Positions 10,069 through 19,882 of a DNA stretch of 64,000 nucleotides are shown here, in pieces (position 1 is the first letter of the stretch; every line of letters starts with the position of its first letter). The position numbers were made by a program, and so were the translations under genes. Source of the DNA: Vibrio sp. Y2-5 (GTDB taxonomy: Bacteria > Pseudomonadota > Gammaproteobacteria > Enterobacterales > Vibrionaceae); assembly GCF_014596725.1 (NCBI RefSeq), contig NZ_JACVEG010000001.1, positions 744,001-808,000 of the forward strand. The letters run 5' to 3'. The notes under the pieces were generated by a model that worked only from the letters and a program-made list of their open reading frames with translations, ran no database searches and was not told the DNA's origin.

Positions 10069-10887
10069 TTACAAGGCCTCCAGAGTGTGAGAATAGTGAA
10101 ACTTGTATCCCGCTTTGATGAGTTTGTCACTGACAATTCTCTTGTCTGCAACATCAACAATTGGAGGGAGTTCTTCATCCAAATTTGCGGCTTTAAGAGC
10201 GGCTTGATAGAACTCAGCTTTGCTCACAGTCGCAGGAGTGGTGGCGTTAACTATCGTATGGTTGAGGTGCTCAATAGCAAAAACTGTCGCACCGATAGCA
10301 TCGTTGAGGTGCAGCATGTTTGCTGGCGCCAATCGACTGACCTGCTTTAACTTAGCCGCAAAGCGGGAAGGGTGACGATTGGGGCCAATAAGACCACTGC
10401 ATCGAACAATGACGTAATCTAAGCCTGAGTCTATTACAGTTTGTTCCGCCTGCAACATCTTCTTCGCATTGGCTGAGAATTCATCGTTATTTACAGTCAG
10501 CTCAAGAGATGCATCTTGTTCACACATTTCGTCTGCTCGGTCGGGATAGACAGTGGTTGAACTGATCATGACCAACTTTTGAACTTCCGAAGACAGAGCT
10601 TTTTCAGTTAAGGTTTGCCATTGGGTAATGTATTCATCACCTTGTCCACGGCGAAAGCCCGGGGGGAAACTACCGACAACGGTATCAATGTTGAACTTGG
10701 AAAGTGTATCAGCTAGACCTTGGGGGTTATTGAGGTCACAAACAAAACCAGCGATTCCATTTTCTTTAAGCTCTAATAGACCTGCATCGGATGTTCTGCT
10801 GGCGATCACCGAATAGCCTTGCTTATCTAGCTGTTTGGCGAGCGGTAAACCTAACCAGCCTGCACCAATAATAGCGATTCGTTTCAT
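10069..10887 (-). CDS. NAD(P)-binding epimerase/reductase, YeeZ-like
   Basis: This 272-residue protein starts with a Rossmann nucleotide-binding motif, IAIIGAGWLGLPLAKQL (residues 4-20), and contains MISSTTVYPD, an extended-SDR active-site segment with Tyr. Overall it resembles E. coli YeeZ and other SDR-family sugar-nucleotide epimerase-like proteins. The natural substrate is not known. It is the first gene of a two-gene unit with the YdcF-like gene and is divergent from tctC. It may be autonomous housekeeping rather than part of the citrate island. Confidence 0.85.
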   Translation of the reverse strand: MKRIAIIGAGWLGLPLAKQLDKQGYSVIASRTSDAGLLELKENGIAGFVCDLNNPQGLADTLSKFNIDTVVGSFPPGFRRGQGDEYITQWQTLTEKALSSEVQKLVMISSTTVYPDRADEMCEQDASLELTVNNDEFSANAKKMLQAEQTVIDSGLDYVIVRCSGLIGPNRHPSRFAAKLKQVSRLAPANMLHLNDAIGATVFAIEHLNHTIVNATTPATVSKAEFYQAALKAANLDEELPPIVDVADKRIVSDKLIKAGYKFHYSHTLEAL

Positions 10888-10976
10888 CGTTTTACCTTTA
10901 ACAATGGCTTTGTCTAAATACTATCGCTTGTAACGGCTAAATACTAATTGTTCTCTGAAGGTGGAGGATTATTAAA

Positions 10977-11004
10977 ATTCATTAACGCCATTTTCAGCAT
11001 TAAA
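10977..11004 (+). promoter_or_regulatory. Candidate CitB operator upstream of tctC
   Basis: ATTCATTAACGCCAT, then TTAA 8 bp later. It is the first of four related sites in the citrate island (see also 14341, 16365 and 22402). It lies about 135-160 bp upstream of the tctC start. Confidence 0.5.
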
Positions 11005-11137
11005 GAACTAATCTTAAGAGTTTTAACTCACAAATAACATTACAGCTCTCATGGATAATTAATTCATCGACGCCAAGCTGATGAAAATAAATTAGCGAAG
11101 CGTTGGATAGTTTCCAATAACAATAATAGGAATTTCC

Positions 11138-12130
11138 ATGAACATGAATATCAAAAGTGTAATGATTGGTACCGCCCTAGCTTCTGTAGCGTTTATGCCG
11201 TTGAGTAGTGCAGTGGCAAAGGACTACCCGCCTAAAACTATGTCTTTTATTGCTCCCGCTGGTGCAGGTGGTGGCTGGGACTTAACCATACGTACAGTCG
11301 CTAAAACGTTGAAAGACACCAAGCTAGTTAAATCGAATATGCCGATTACTAACCGACCTGGTGGTGGTGGTGCAGTGAACCTAGCTTACATGCAGACTCA
11401 GATGGGTAAAGACAATTTAATCTCTGTTTACTCCCCACCAATTTTGCTCACACATTTAACCGGATCAAGTAAATATAGCTACAAAGATACGACTCCTCTC
11501 GCTCGATTAATTACTGATTACGGCGCGTTTGTTGTTTCTAAAGATTCCAAATATACCTCGATTAAAGAAGTAATGGATGCTCTAAAAAAGGATCCAAAAT
11601 CGGTGAAAATTGGTGGTACTTCTTCTGCGGGTAGTATGGACCACATTCAGTTCCTTATGGTTGCGAAGGCGGCTGGTGTGCCGAAGTTAAACCAAATTGA
11701 CTACATCTCTTTCCAAGATGGTGGTGCGGTTGCTCAAGTATTGGGTGGACACGTAGACCTTATCTCTACAGGACTTGGTGACGTAGTTCAGTTGGTGAAA
11801 AGCGGCAACTTGCGCGCATTAGCACAAACAGCAGATAAACGTGTTGGCGAAGGTGTTATCGCGGATATCCCGACAGTGAAAGAACAAGGCATTGATACAA
11901 CGTTTGAAAACTGGCGTGGCCTGTTCGGACCAAAAGATATGCCTGATTACGCGGTTGCTTACTGGGGCACAACGCTTAAAAACATGGTTGAGTCACCGGA
12001 GTGGGCCGAAGCTCGTAAACGTAACGGTTGGGATGCCGCATATCAAAATGGTGAAGATTTCACTAAGTTCCTAGCCAAAACTAACGACCAATATAAAGAA
12101 ATTTTAGACGAAATTTTCGCTAAAAAATAA
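11138..12130 (+). CDS. tctC: Tripartite tricarboxylate transporter, substrate-binding protein TctC
   Basis: This 330-residue periplasmic binding protein has a Sec signal peptide (hydrophobic 7-27, cleavage near SAVA-KDYP). The motif FIAPAGAGGGWDLTIRTVA followed by NRPGGGGAVNLAY is typical of the TctC/Bug family that captures di- and tricarboxylates. Given the adjoining citrate lyase genes the ligand is most likely citrate. First gene of tctCBA. An intercistronic hairpin follows it, which could make this subunit more abundant than the membrane subunits. Confidence 0.92.
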   Translation: MNMNIKSVMIGTALASVAFMPLSSAVAKDYPPKTMSFIAPAGAGGGWDLTIRTVAKTLKDTKLVKSNMPITNRPGGGGAVNLAYMQTQMGKDNLISVYSPPILLTHLTGSSKYSYKDTTPLARLITDYGAFVVSKDSKYTSIKEVMDALKKDPKSVKIGGTSSAGSMDHIQFLMVAKAAGVPKLNQIDYISFQDGGAVAQVLGGHVDLISTGLGDVVQLVKSGNLRALAQTADKRVGEGVIADIPTVKEQGIDTTFENWRGLFGPKDMPDYAVAYWGTTLKNMVESPEWAEARKRNGWDAAYQNGEDFTKFLAKTNDQYKEILDEIFAKK

Positions 12131-12147
12131 TGTTCTGTTCCTACTAC

Positions 12148-12172
12148 ATAAGAGGGGAATATTCCCTCTTAT
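12148..12172 (+). other. Intercistronic hairpin between tctC and tctB
   Basis: ATAAGAGGG / CCCTCTTAT form a 9-bp stem with a 7-nt loop and no strong T-tract. This suits partial termination or protection of the tctC message from 3' decay, leaving more binding protein than membrane subunit. Confidence 0.6.
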
Positions 12173-12217
12173 TCTTGATTTAAAAATAATTAAATCTAGC
12201 AATAAGGTCTTGTTCCT

Positions 12218-12712
12218 ATGAAGAAAAATGATGTCAGTCCTAATTGGGACGCATTCACGGGATTATTTGCAATAGGTTTTGGCGTTATTTACGGATATAT
12301 GTCGTATTCGATGCCAAGAGCTGCATTTGGTAATCCTATGGATCCAATTTATTTCCCTCTTGGAGTATCCGCAATTTCATTTTTAATCGGTATTCTTTTA
12401 CTGGTTAAAAGCAATTTTAATGCTTCAGTACAAGCATATAAAAACTTGATTAACGAAGATGCTAGCAAGAAAAATGACCGTCGCCGTATTTTATATACCT
12501 GTCTTCTTTCGGTTGGCTACGCGCTTATATTTGAACATCTAGGATACGTTATCAGCACATTTCTATTTATGGTTGTGATGATGACAATTACTAGTGGGAA
12601 AGAGGATTGGAAAAAAAGTGTCGTTATCTCGCTTGTATTTTCTGTCGGCGTTTATTTCATATTTAACACGCTATTAAGTATTAGCCTTCCACCATTACCA
12701 TTCGGGGAATAG
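12218..12712 (+). CDS. tctB: Tripartite tricarboxylate transporter, small membrane subunit TctB
   Basis: This 164-residue protein has four hydrophobic segments (about 14-32, 44-63, 90-110 and 115-155) and the TctB signatures DPIYFPLGVSAI and FEHLGYVISTFLFM. TctB is the small integral subunit of the TTT transporter. It lies 87 bp after tctC and 11 bp before tctA. A downshift in GC content compared with its neighbours is visible but mild. Confidence 0.88.
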   Translation: MKKNDVSPNWDAFTGLFAIGFGVIYGYMSYSMPRAAFGNPMDPIYFPLGVSAISFLIGILLLVKSNFNASVQAYKNLINEDASKKNDRRRILYTCLLSVGYALIFEHLGYVISTFLFMVVMMTITSGKEDWKKSVVISLVFSVGVYFIFNTLLSISLPPLPFGE

Positions 12713-12723
12713 GGTGAACTATT

Positions 12724-14229
12724 ATGATGGATACTTTATCTAACTTAGTGAATGGATTTGGCGTCGCTTTACAGCCTTACCATCTATTACTTGTAACTGT
12801 GGGCGGCGTACTCGGCACTATCGTCGGTATGTTGCCTGGCTTAGGCCCTGCGACAGGTGTTGCGGTGCTATTGCCGATGACTTTTGCGATGGGACCTACG
12901 GCTGCATTGATCACTATGACTGGTGTTTATATCGGTGCAATGTTCGGTGGTTCGCGCAGTTCTATTTTGATTAACACTCCGGGAGACGGTGCAGCCTTGG
13001 CCGCAACTTTTGATGGCTACCCAATGGCAATGAAAGGCCGTGCTGAATCTGCGTTGGCCATTTCTGCAATAGCGTCATTAGTCGGCGGTACTATTGCGGC
13101 TATCCTGATGACATTATTGGCTGAGCCAGTGGCGAGTTTTGCCTTAAAATTTGGTCCTGCTGAGTACTTCTTGTTAATGGTCGCCGCGCTATCTATGACA
13201 GCTTCCATGTCTAAAGGAAACATGCTCAAAGGCTTCTTCTCTATGGTGATCGGCTTAGCAATAGCCACTATTGGTATCGATGCGCAGTCTGGGGTTGAAC
13301 GTTTCACTTTCGGTAACCTTGAGCTTCAAACGGGTGTTGATTTCCTTGTTGTTATTATTGGTATCTATGCACTAGGTGAAGTATTTAAGAGCTTCCGTTC
13401 ATTAAGTGAAGGTACGAAGAAAGCGCAAACCAAGTTCAAACGTATTTGGATTAGTGGTGATGATTGGTCTCGTTCAAAATGGCCGATTCTACGTAGTGCT
13501 CCAGTTGGGTTTATTATCGGTTCTCTACCCGGTGCGGGCGGTACGATGGCATCGCTTATGTGCTACAACAATGAGAAGCAACTCTCCAAAAACAGCGAAG
13601 AATTTGGTAAGGGTGCTATTGAGGGGCTAGCTGCACCAGAATCTGCAAATAACGCAGCGTCTATCGGTGCAATGATCCCAATGTTATCACTAGGTGTACC
13701 AGGGTCTGGTACGACGGCTGTGATGATGGGTGCACTATTGATGTTGGGTATTCAACCAGGGCCGCTTCTATTCACTCAATATCCAGAAACAGCATGGGGT
13801 CTTATCGCGAGTATGTTTGTTGCCAACATCATCTTAGCGGTGGTGAATATCCCACTCGCTGGTGTATTGGTTCGAGTGCTAGCCATTCCACCAAAAATGC
13901 TTTACCCAATTGTATTAGGTCTTGCATTCATTGGTTGTTACGCAATTAGTAACTCAGTTATTGACTTCTATATCCTAGCTATTTTAGGTGTGGCTGGTGT
14001 AGTGATGAAGCGTGCTCATGTGCCTACAGCGCCGATGATTCTTGCTTGTATCGTAGGTGGCACGATGGAGCAGTCATTCCGTCAAGCATTTAGAATCTCA
14101 AACCAAGAATTGTCGATCTTTACTCACTCAACCGTTGCTCAAGTGCTCATTGCTATTACTGTTTTGTCAATTGCCGTACCTCTGATTGGTATGCTACGTA
14201 ATCGCAAACAACAAGCTCAAGTGGCTTAA
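12724..14229 (+). CDS. tctA: Tripartite tricarboxylate transporter, large membrane subunit TctA
   Basis: This 501-residue polytopic protein has the TctA signatures GMLPGLGPATGVAVLLPMTF near residue 35 and GSLPGAGGTMASLMCY near 265, two related halves each carrying the PGLG/PGAG motif. It is the ion-coupled permease (Na+ or H+) that moves the substrate handed over by TctC. The start could be the ATG at 12724 or the one at 12727; an AGGGTGA site precedes both. No separate CitS or CitT carrier lies in the island, so this is the best candidate for its citrate importer. Confidence 0.93.
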   Translation: MMDTLSNLVNGFGVALQPYHLLLVTVGGVLGTIVGMLPGLGPATGVAVLLPMTFAMGPTAALITMTGVYIGAMFGGSRSSILINTPGDGAALAATFDGYPMAMKGRAESALAISAIASLVGGTIAAILMTLLAEPVASFALKFGPAEYFLLMVAALSMTASMSKGNMLKGFFSMVIGLAIATIGIDAQSGVERFTFGNLELQTGVDFLVVIIGIYALGEVFKSFRSLSEGTKKAQTKFKRIWISGDDWSRSKWPILRSAPVGFIIGSLPGAGGTMASLMCYNNEKQLSKNSEEFGKGAIEGLAAPESANNAASIGAMIPMLSLGVPGSGTTAVMMGALLMLGIQPGPLLFTQYPETAWGLIASMFVANIILAVVNIPLAGVLVRVLAIPPKMLYPIVLGLAFIGCYAISNSVIDFYILAILGVAGVVMKRAHVPTAPMILACIVGGTMEQSFRQAFRISNQELSIFTHSTVAQVLIAITVLSIAVPLIGMLRNRKQQAQVA

Positions 14230-14255
14230 ATGGTATCTCAACAGTGAACTAAGAA

Positions 14256-14291
14256 GTCAGCTCGGATTTATCTGGGCTGGCTCTTTTTTGT
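14256..14291 (+). terminator. Probable intrinsic terminator after tctA
   Basis: GTCAGCTCGG and CTGGGCTGGC pair with a few G-U wobbles around an ATTTAT loop and are followed by T6. This separates tctCBA from citC. Confidence 0.65.
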
Positions 14292-14340
14292 TTATGAATG
14301 GGTTTTCAATTTAGAGCGTGATGCTCACCGTGAGAGAATA

Positions 14341-14370
14341 AATTCATAAACGCCATAAACAGTTTTAATG
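14341..14370 (+). promoter_or_regulatory. Candidate CitB operator upstream of citC
   Basis: ATTCATAAACGCCAT, then TTAATG 8 bp later. It shares the core ACGCCAT and spacing with the tctC and oadG sites. It ends 85 bp upstream of the citC GTG start. Confidence 0.5.
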
Positions 14371-14455
14371 CTTCTTTATAGATTGCTCGAAAGTCACTAA
14401 ATTATTTATAGGACTTAAGATAATTCGTTATCCGTTTTGTTGTTGAGAGATCGCT

Positions 14456-15550
14456 GTGTTTGATACATACCAATTCCAGAAAATTAATACTCAAAATAGC
14501 AGCCAAATGGAAAAGGTGCGGCAGTTCTTGCTTAGTATGGGGTTAGGGATAGATGCCGATGTCGAGTTTTTTGTCATTGCTTTGAATTCTGCCGCAGTTG
14601 TTGGATGCGCGGGGTTGGCTGGACACACACTCAAGTCGGTAGCCGTTTCTCCGGACTTACAGGGAACGGGGTTGTCAACGCGATTACTCACTGAAGTTGT
14701 CACGAATGCTTATGACATGGGACGTTATAACCTGTTTATCTACACCAAGCCAGATAATTACCGCATGTTCCACGAAGCGGGATTTCACCAACTTACCGCC
14801 GTAAAAGACAGAGTTGTCTTATTGGAAAACAGCAAAACAAGACTTAAGGAACATTGCGAAAATTTAAGTAGCTTTGCTCAACCGGGTGAAAAAATTGGCA
14901 GTATTGTTATGAATGCCAATCCGTTTACCAACGGACATCGCTATTTAGTAAAGCATGCTTCAGAAAACTGTGACTGGGTGCATCTGTTTGTTGTGAAGGA
15001 AGACCGTTCTTTCTTTTCCTATTCAGACCGCCTAAATATGATCAAAGCGGGCGTGAAAGAGTTTAACAACGTCACAGTTCATGCTGGCTCTGACTACATC
15101 ATATCCAGAGCGACTTTCCCAAGTTATTTTCTAAAGGATGAGGGAGTAATTAATTACTGCCATACCGCTGTAGATTTGCAAATTTTCCGTCAGTATATTG
15201 CTCCAGCCTTAGGTATAACGCACCGATATGTAGGAACGGAACCGATTTGTAAGGTAACCCGTTTCTACAATCAGCAAATGCACCAGTGGTTATCGACACC
15301 AACCATTGACAGCCCTAAAGTGACTTACGTAGAAATTCCTCGCTGTGAAGAAGCAGACTCACCAATATCGGCTTCTTTAGTTAGACAGTTATTATTTGAA
15401 AACAACTGGCAAGCTATTGAAAAAATTGTTCCAGAAACGACTTATGCTTATTTACATCAACTGTTTAAGGAAGACACTTCCGCCTATCACGCGAAGAGAA
15501 AACAAGCGGCGCTAAGAATTGCCCAAGCAAAGCAATTGAGCATGAGTTGA
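14456..15550 (+). CDS. citC: [Citrate (pro-3S)-lyase] ligase
   Basis: The protein has 364 residues and starts at GTG 14456 after a GAGAGAT site. The N-terminal GNAT-like region contains VAVSPDLQGTGLSTRLL (about 62-78). The C-terminal cytidylyltransferase-like domain begins at about residue 147 with GSIVMNANPFTNGHRYL, where TNGH replaces the usual HxGH. CitC acetylates the thiol of the CitD prosthetic group at the cost of ATP and so activates citrate lyase. It sits apart from citDEFXG, separated by oadGAB and citAB, and has its own candidate CitB site. Confidence 0.95.
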   Translation: MFDTYQFQKINTQNSSQMEKVRQFLLSMGLGIDADVEFFVIALNSAAVVGCAGLAGHTLKSVAVSPDLQGTGLSTRLLTEVVTNAYDMGRYNLFIYTKPDNYRMFHEAGFHQLTAVKDRVVLLENSKTRLKEHCENLSSFAQPGEKIGSIVMNANPFTNGHRYLVKHASENCDWVHLFVVKEDRSFFSYSDRLNMIKAGVKEFNNVTVHAGSDYIISRATFPSYFLKDEGVINYCHTAVDLQIFRQYIAPALGITHRYVGTEPICKVTRFYNQQMHQWLSTPTIDSPKVTYVEIPRCEEADSPISASLVRQLLFENNWQAIEKIVPETTYAYLHQLFKEDTSAYHAKRKQAALRIAQAKQLSMS

Positions 15551-15582
15551 CAGTAGAACTAAGCTGACGGTCGATCAGTAAA

Positions 15583-15627
15583 ATAAAAAAGAGAACTGAG
15601 CGGCTTAAATAGAGGGGCGGTCAGTTC
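15583..15627 (-). terminator. Intrinsic terminator for the minus-strand citX paralog
   Basis: Read on the minus strand, GAACTGACCGC pairs with GCCGCTCAGTTC, imperfect in the middle, and is followed by TCTTTTTTATTTT. On the plus strand no T-tract follows, so it mainly serves the minus-strand gene. Confidence 0.65.
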
Positions 15628-15678
15628 CCAATAATAGAGAGATAATTTTTATGGTAACTCGCACAGAGTTAAACAGAA

Positions 15679-16179
15679 TTAGAACTGTGCGATGATTGAG
15701 TTGATTTTGTGCTTTATTTCATCAACAGAATGACGATGATTCATTGAACAGTAACTGGCGGGATATTGGCACAGAATGCAGCGTCTAGGTTCCATCTGAG
15801 AACCTCTCCTGGAAACCGCATAGCCTTGCGGGTCAATAATATCAATGTTGAATAGGTCGCCTAGTGGGTGACTGTTTTCAATTTTCACCATAGCACGCTT
15901 TAAATTTGTCGTAGTGATACCTTTCACCACAAACACTGATTCTAGATTCGAATTATTGGTGGCATCTTCGTGCTCTAGCACCATCGCATTCAAGAGCGCT
16001 AATTTTTTGTTCACTTCTTCTAACGCCAACTTATAAACAAAATGAGCCTGTTCACTTTCATTAAGCTCACTGGAAATATTCGTTTTGACGATAATTAAAG
16101 GAAGTTCATATTTTCTTGTTAATTGAGTTTGTCGCTTTAGATTATTTAAACAAATTTGATGAACATCATACAAAGACAT
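15679..16179 (-). CDS. Second CitX-like protein (apo-citrate lyase phosphoribosyl-dephospho-CoA transferase paralog)
   Basis: The protein has 166 residues from the ATG at 16179; GGGGAG just upstream is the ribosome binding site, so the in-frame ATG at 16191 is rejected. The conserved CitX core is present: ENSHPLGDLFNIDIID, then SRRG, RRCILCQYPASYC and a following H (NHRHSVDEI). It shares this pattern with the citX at 25289, but the rest is strongly diverged. CitX moves the 2'-(5''-triphosphoribosyl)-3'-dephospho-CoA group onto CitD. This copy is divergent from oadG inside the island. It could be a redundant transferase or serve a different acyl carrier protein. Confidence 0.8.
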   Translation of the reverse strand: MSLYDVHQICLNNLKRQTQLTRKYELPLIIVKTNISSELNESEQAHFVYKLALEEVNKKLALLNAMVLEHEDATNNSNLESVFVVKGITTTNLKRAMVKIENSHPLGDLFNIDIIDPQGYAVSRRGSQMEPRRCILCQYPASYCSMNHRHSVDEIKHKINSIIAQF

Positions 16180-16481
16180 AACACTCCCCATGATGAGTTT
16201 TCCTCTTCAGACCAATATCCCACTAATGCTAATAACAGAGGTATCTAGTAACTGAGGAGTGAAATACAAATTATGGTAAATCTTGTGTTGTTAATGGATT
16301 AAATGAATTTATTTCTTTGAGTGTATCTTTCAATTTGGGCAAGAATCTTGGGTGAAACCAATTAAATTTATTTACGCCATTTAATACGTTTAATGGTTCC
16401 AATTGAATGATGTGCTTCACGAAGTCCATTCCTTCTATTTCGTTAGACTATTTGAACTTTCAATATCCAAAGGTTCGAAAG
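16180..16481. promoter_or_regulatory. Divergent regulatory region between the citX paralog and oadG
   Basis: This 302-bp AT-rich region holds the ribosome binding site of the minus-strand citX paralog at its left end and a candidate CitB operator at 16365-16396. No protein gene is supported here. An in-frame ATG at 16407 lies upstream of oadG, but the added residues do not fit OadG. Confidence 0.5.
16365..16396 (+). promoter_or_regulatory. Candidate CitB operator upstream of oadG
   Basis: ATTTATTTACGCCAT, then TTAATGG 9 bp later, so CCAT and ATGG form the ends of an inverted repeat. It lies in the shared region between oadGAB and the divergent citX paralog and could control both. Confidence 0.5.
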
Positions 16482-16742
16482 ATGAACGAAGGTCCAATTA
16501 TTCTTGAAGGCGTCAATCTTATGTTTCTGGGCATGGGATTCGTTTTTTGTTTTCTAGCGCTCCTAGTCGCGGCAACCCGTCTGTTATCCATTTTATCGAT
16601 TAAGTTTTCACCCCCTGAAAAAGCGGTTGTTTCAACAAATAAACCAGTTTCTACCGTCGCGCAGGATGACAATTTGGTCGCCGCGATTTCCGCAGTACTA
16701 CACCACCACAATCAAAAAATTAATAAGCAAGTTCAGGCTTGA
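16482..16742 (+). CDS. oadG: Oxaloacetate decarboxylase gamma subunit
   Basis: The protein has 86 residues from the ATG at 16482, which has AAAGG 8 nt upstream. It has one N-terminal membrane segment (about 12-33, [20 protein letters not shown]), a short linker, and a hydrophilic tail with HHH near the C-terminus, matching the zinc-binding OadG tail. OadG anchors the alpha subunit to the beta subunit in the Na+-pumping decarboxylase. It comes first in oadGAB, 17 bp before oadA. A longer frame from 16407 lacks family features. Confidence 0.85.
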   Translation: MNEGPIILEGVNLMFLGMGFVFCFLALLVAATRLLSILSIKFSPPEKAVVSTNKPVSTVAQDDNLVAAISAVLHHHNQKINKQVQA

Positions 16743-16759
16743 GGTTAGAGGAATTTAAT

Positions 16760-18547
16760 ATGTCTAAAATAGCTAAACCACTCGGTATTACTGACGTTGC
16801 ATTGCGTGACGCACATCAATCGCTACTCGCTACGCGAATGAGATTAGATGATATGTTGCCGATAGCATCTAAGCTCGATGAAATTGGCTATTGGTCACTA
16901 GAATCTTGGGGTGGTGCGACTTTTGACTCCTGCATCCGATTCTTAGGCGAAGATCCGTGGGCGCGTCTAAGAGAGTTAAAAAAAGCAATGCCAAACACCA
17001 AGCAACAAATGTTATTGCGTGGTCAAAATATCCTAGGTTATCGCCATTATGCCGATGATGTTGTCGATAAGTTTGTTGAGCGTGCTGTAGTCAATGGTAT
17101 GGATGTTTTCCGTATCTTTGATGCATTAAATGACACTCGTAACATGAAACGCGCAATCCAAGCGGTAAACAACCAAGGCGCACATGCACAAGGTACCATC
17201 TGTTATACAACCAGCCCTGTTCATACCATGCAATCATGGGTTGATGTGGCAGAGCAACTTTTGGAATGTGGCGTTAGTTCGATTGCGATTAAAGATATGT
17301 CCGGTGTTATGTCTCCGTACGAGGCTTATGAACTGGTTTCTAACTTGAAGAAACTTGTGGATGTTGAGCTTCATCTTCACTGCCACTCCACAGCGGGTAT
17401 TGCGGATATGACATTGCTTAAAGCGATTGAAGCTGGCGTTGACCGCGTAGATACCGCGATTTCTTCTATGAGTGGTACTTACGGTCATCCATCGACTGAA
17501 TCGATCGTTGCGGCATTGAAAGGAACGGAACGCGACACTGGGTTAGATATCGAGAAATTGGAAAGCATTGCCGCTTACTTTAGAGACGTTCGTAAAAAAT
17601 ACCACGCTTTTGAAGGCCAACTAAAAGGCTCCGATTCACGCATTCTTGTTGCTCAAGTTCCAGGCGGAATGCTAACGAACATGGAAGGTCAGTTAAAGCA
17701 ACAAAACGCGTTGGATAAAATCGATGAAGTACTGACAGAAATTCCGAAAGTCAGAAAAGACCTAGGTTATATCCCGCTAGTAACACCAACTTCTCAAATC
17801 GTGGGTACTCAAGCCGTTATTAACGTCATGATGGGTGAACGTTATAAAACCATCACCAAAGAAACGGCAGGGGTATTAAAAGGTGAGTATGGTAAAACAC
17901 CAGCGCCAGTTGATTCAGAGTTGCAAAAACGTGTACTCGATGGCGCTGAAGTGATCACTTGCCGACCAGCAGATCTCATTGAACCTGAAATCGACCAGCT
18001 AATGGAATCGGTAGTGAATCAGGCGCAGGAAAAAGGCATCGAACTGGCTGAAAATAGCATTGATGATGTACTAACTGTCGCTCTGTTTGACCAGGTCGCG
18101 TGGAAGTTTTTGGCTAATCGCAATAATCCAGAGGCTTTTGAGCCAGTTCCAACTGTTGCCGAAGTGGTTAAACAGCCTAAAGCAGCGAAGCCTTCAGACA
18201 AAGCTGTATACACAGTGAACGTGAACAATCAGGCTTACGTAGTTCAAATCAACGAAGGTGCTGATCCTGAAGTTCTGGCTGCTTCAACGAGTGCTCCTGT
18301 TGCCGCAGAACAGCCGGTTGTTTCTTCGGGTTCGGCTGAACCAGTTTCCGCTCCGCTAGCAGGTAACATCTGGAAAATTCACAAAAAAATTGGTGATATG
18401 GTCAAAGAAGGTGAAACATTGCTAATTCTCGAAGCGATGAAAATGGAAACCGAGATTAAGGCGTTTCGTGACGGTAAAGTCGAGTCAATGGCTGTATCAG
18501 AAGGCGATGCGGTTCAGGTCGGTGATGAACTATTTGCATTGGCATAA
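16760..18547 (+). CDS. oadA: Oxaloacetate decarboxylase alpha subunit (biotin carrier)
   Basis: This 595-residue protein has an N-terminal carboxyltransferase TIM barrel that begins with [19 protein letters not shown] and contains [14 protein letters not shown] (metal-binding histidines). A linker follows, then a C-terminal biotinyl domain with EAMKME whose biotinylated lysine is about residue 561. It moves CO2 from oxaloacetate to biotin, and OadB then uses decarboxylation to pump Na+. AGAGGA precedes the ATG at 16760; an upstream ATG at 16739 overlapping oadG is less likely. In citrate fermentation it consumes the oxaloacetate released by citrate lyase. Confidence 0.96.
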   Translation: MSKIAKPLGITDVALRDAHQSLLATRMRLDDMLPIASKLDEIGYWSLESWGGATFDSCIRFLGEDPWARLRELKKAMPNTKQQMLLRGQNILGYRHYADDVVDKFVERAVVNGMDVFRIFDALNDTRNMKRAIQAVNNQGAHAQGTICYTTSPVHTMQSWVDVAEQLLECGVSSIAIKDMSGVMSPYEAYELVSNLKKLVDVELHLHCHSTAGIADMTLLKAIEAGVDRVDTAISSMSGTYGHPSTESIVAALKGTERDTGLDIEKLESIAAYFRDVRKKYHAFEGQLKGSDSRILVAQVPGGMLTNMEGQLKQQNALDKIDEVLTEIPKVRKDLGYIPLVTPTSQIVGTQAVINVMMGERYKTITKETAGVLKGEYGKTPAPVDSELQKRVLDGAEVITCRPADLIEPEIDQLMESVVNQAQEKGIELAENSIDDVLTVALFDQVAWKFLANRNNPEAFEPVPTVAEVVKQPKAAKPSDKAVYTVNVNNQAYVVQINEGADPEVLAASTSAPVAAEQPVVSSGSAEPVSAPLAGNIWKIHKKIGDMVKEGETLLILEAMKMETEIKAFRDGKVESMAVSEGDAVQVGDELFALA

Positions 18548-18556
18548 GGATCTGAA

Positions 18557-19858
18557 ATGGACAGTGTAATCGGTTTAATCAGTGATTTTGGCATTCTCCA
18601 TCTTCAATGGGGCCAATTTCTGATGATTATCATTGGTATGATTCTGCTCTATCTGGCAATCGTGAAAGGTTTCGAGCCATTGTTGCTCGTGCCTATCGGA
18701 TTGGGCGGAATTCTTTCAAACTTGCCTGACGCGAACCTCGCCATTAATGCGGTAGATGCTGCTATTCACGCTGGCAAAGCAGATGTAATGCAAGCATTCG
18801 CGCAGATACTCAACGTTGTAGAATCTACGCCGGATGCGATCAAGCATGCTGTGCAGATGGCCACTCCTGAGCAGAAGATGCATTTGGGTTTGCTTGCTGA
18901 GCAATATCAATACTCTGACGGCATGCTATACACCTTTTACCATGTAGCCATTGCCTCTGGGGTAGGGCCTCTGGTGATATTTATGGGTGTAGGCGCTATG
19001 ACGGACTTTGGTCCGCTATTAGCCAATCCTAAAACTTTGCTACTGGGAGCCGCTGCGCAATTCGGTATTTTTGCCACGGTGTTGGGTGCGCTTGGTCTAA
19101 GTCAGCTAGGGATAATGAATTTCAGCGTAGCTCAAGCTGCAGCTATCGGCATTATTGGTGGTGCAGATGGGCCTACGGCTATTTATGTATCAAGCCTGCT
19201 CGCTCCTGAACTCCTAGGCGCGATTGCTGTGGCAGCATACTCATATATGGCATTGGTTCCTATGATTCAGCCACCGATCATGCGTGCGCTGACAACAGAG
19301 GCGGAACGTAAAATCGAAATGAAGCAACTTCGCAAAGTCGGCAAGATCGAGAAAGTGTGCTTCCCGCTAATGTTGCTGGTTCTTATTGCTATGTTGTTGC
19401 CTTCAGCAACACCACTGATGGGAATGTTTTGTTTTGGTAACTTGATGCGTGAATGTGGTGTTGTCGAACGCCTTTCTGATACAGCACAAAATGCACTTAT
19501 CAACATAGTGACGATATTCCTTGGATTATCTGTGGGTTCAAAACTTATGGCAGATAAGTTTTTACAACCACAAACACTTGGAATTTTGGCTCTAGGGATT
19601 GTTGCTTTCTGTGTGGGAACCGCAGCAGGCCTTTTGATGGCGAAACTAATGAACAGGCTCTGTGTTGAAAAAGTTAACCCATTAATTGGTTCTGCAGGTG
19701 TATCAGCAGTGCCAATGGCAGCTCGAGTATCAAACAAACTGGGCTTAGAATCGAACTCACAAAACTTCCTACTTATGCATGCAATGGGTCCTAATGTTGC
19801 GGGCGTTATTGGGTCAGCGGTTGCCGCCGGCGTAATGATTAAATATGTACTTGGCTAA
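18557..19858 (+). CDS. oadB: Oxaloacetate decarboxylase beta subunit, Na+ pump
   Basis: This 433-residue polytopic membrane protein carries the OadB motif [16 protein letters not shown] near residue 200, with an Asp used in Na+ translocation, and ends with repeated small-residue helices ([17 protein letters not shown]). It decarboxylates carboxy-biotin on OadA and exports Na+, building the sodium gradient that could drive citrate uptake. It begins 9 bp after oadA and is followed by a terminator-like hairpin. Confidence 0.96.
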   Translation: MDSVIGLISDFGILHLQWGQFLMIIIGMILLYLAIVKGFEPLLLVPIGLGGILSNLPDANLAINAVDAAIHAGKADVMQAFAQILNVVESTPDAIKHAVQMATPEQKMHLGLLAEQYQYSDGMLYTFYHVAIASGVGPLVIFMGVGAMTDFGPLLANPKTLLLGAAAQFGIFATVLGALGLSQLGIMNFSVAQAAAIGIIGGADGPTAIYVSSLLAPELLGAIAVAAYSYMALVPMIQPPIMRALTTEAERKIEMKQLRKVGKIEKVCFPLMLLVLIAMLLPSATPLMGMFCFGNLMRECGVVERLSDTAQNALINIVTIFLGLSVGSKLMADKFLQPQTLGILALGIVAFCVGTAAGLLMAKLMNRLCVEKVNPLIGSAGVSAVPMAARVSNKLGLESNSQNFLLMHAMGPNVAGVIGSAVAAGVMIKYVLG

Positions 19859-19882
19859 TCATTGGAGAAATCAGTAACGAAG

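Noticed and set aside
14313..14336. CRP site before citC (GTGATGCTCACCGTGAG)
   Set aside because: The GTGA and TCAC halves are 3 bp apart, not 6.
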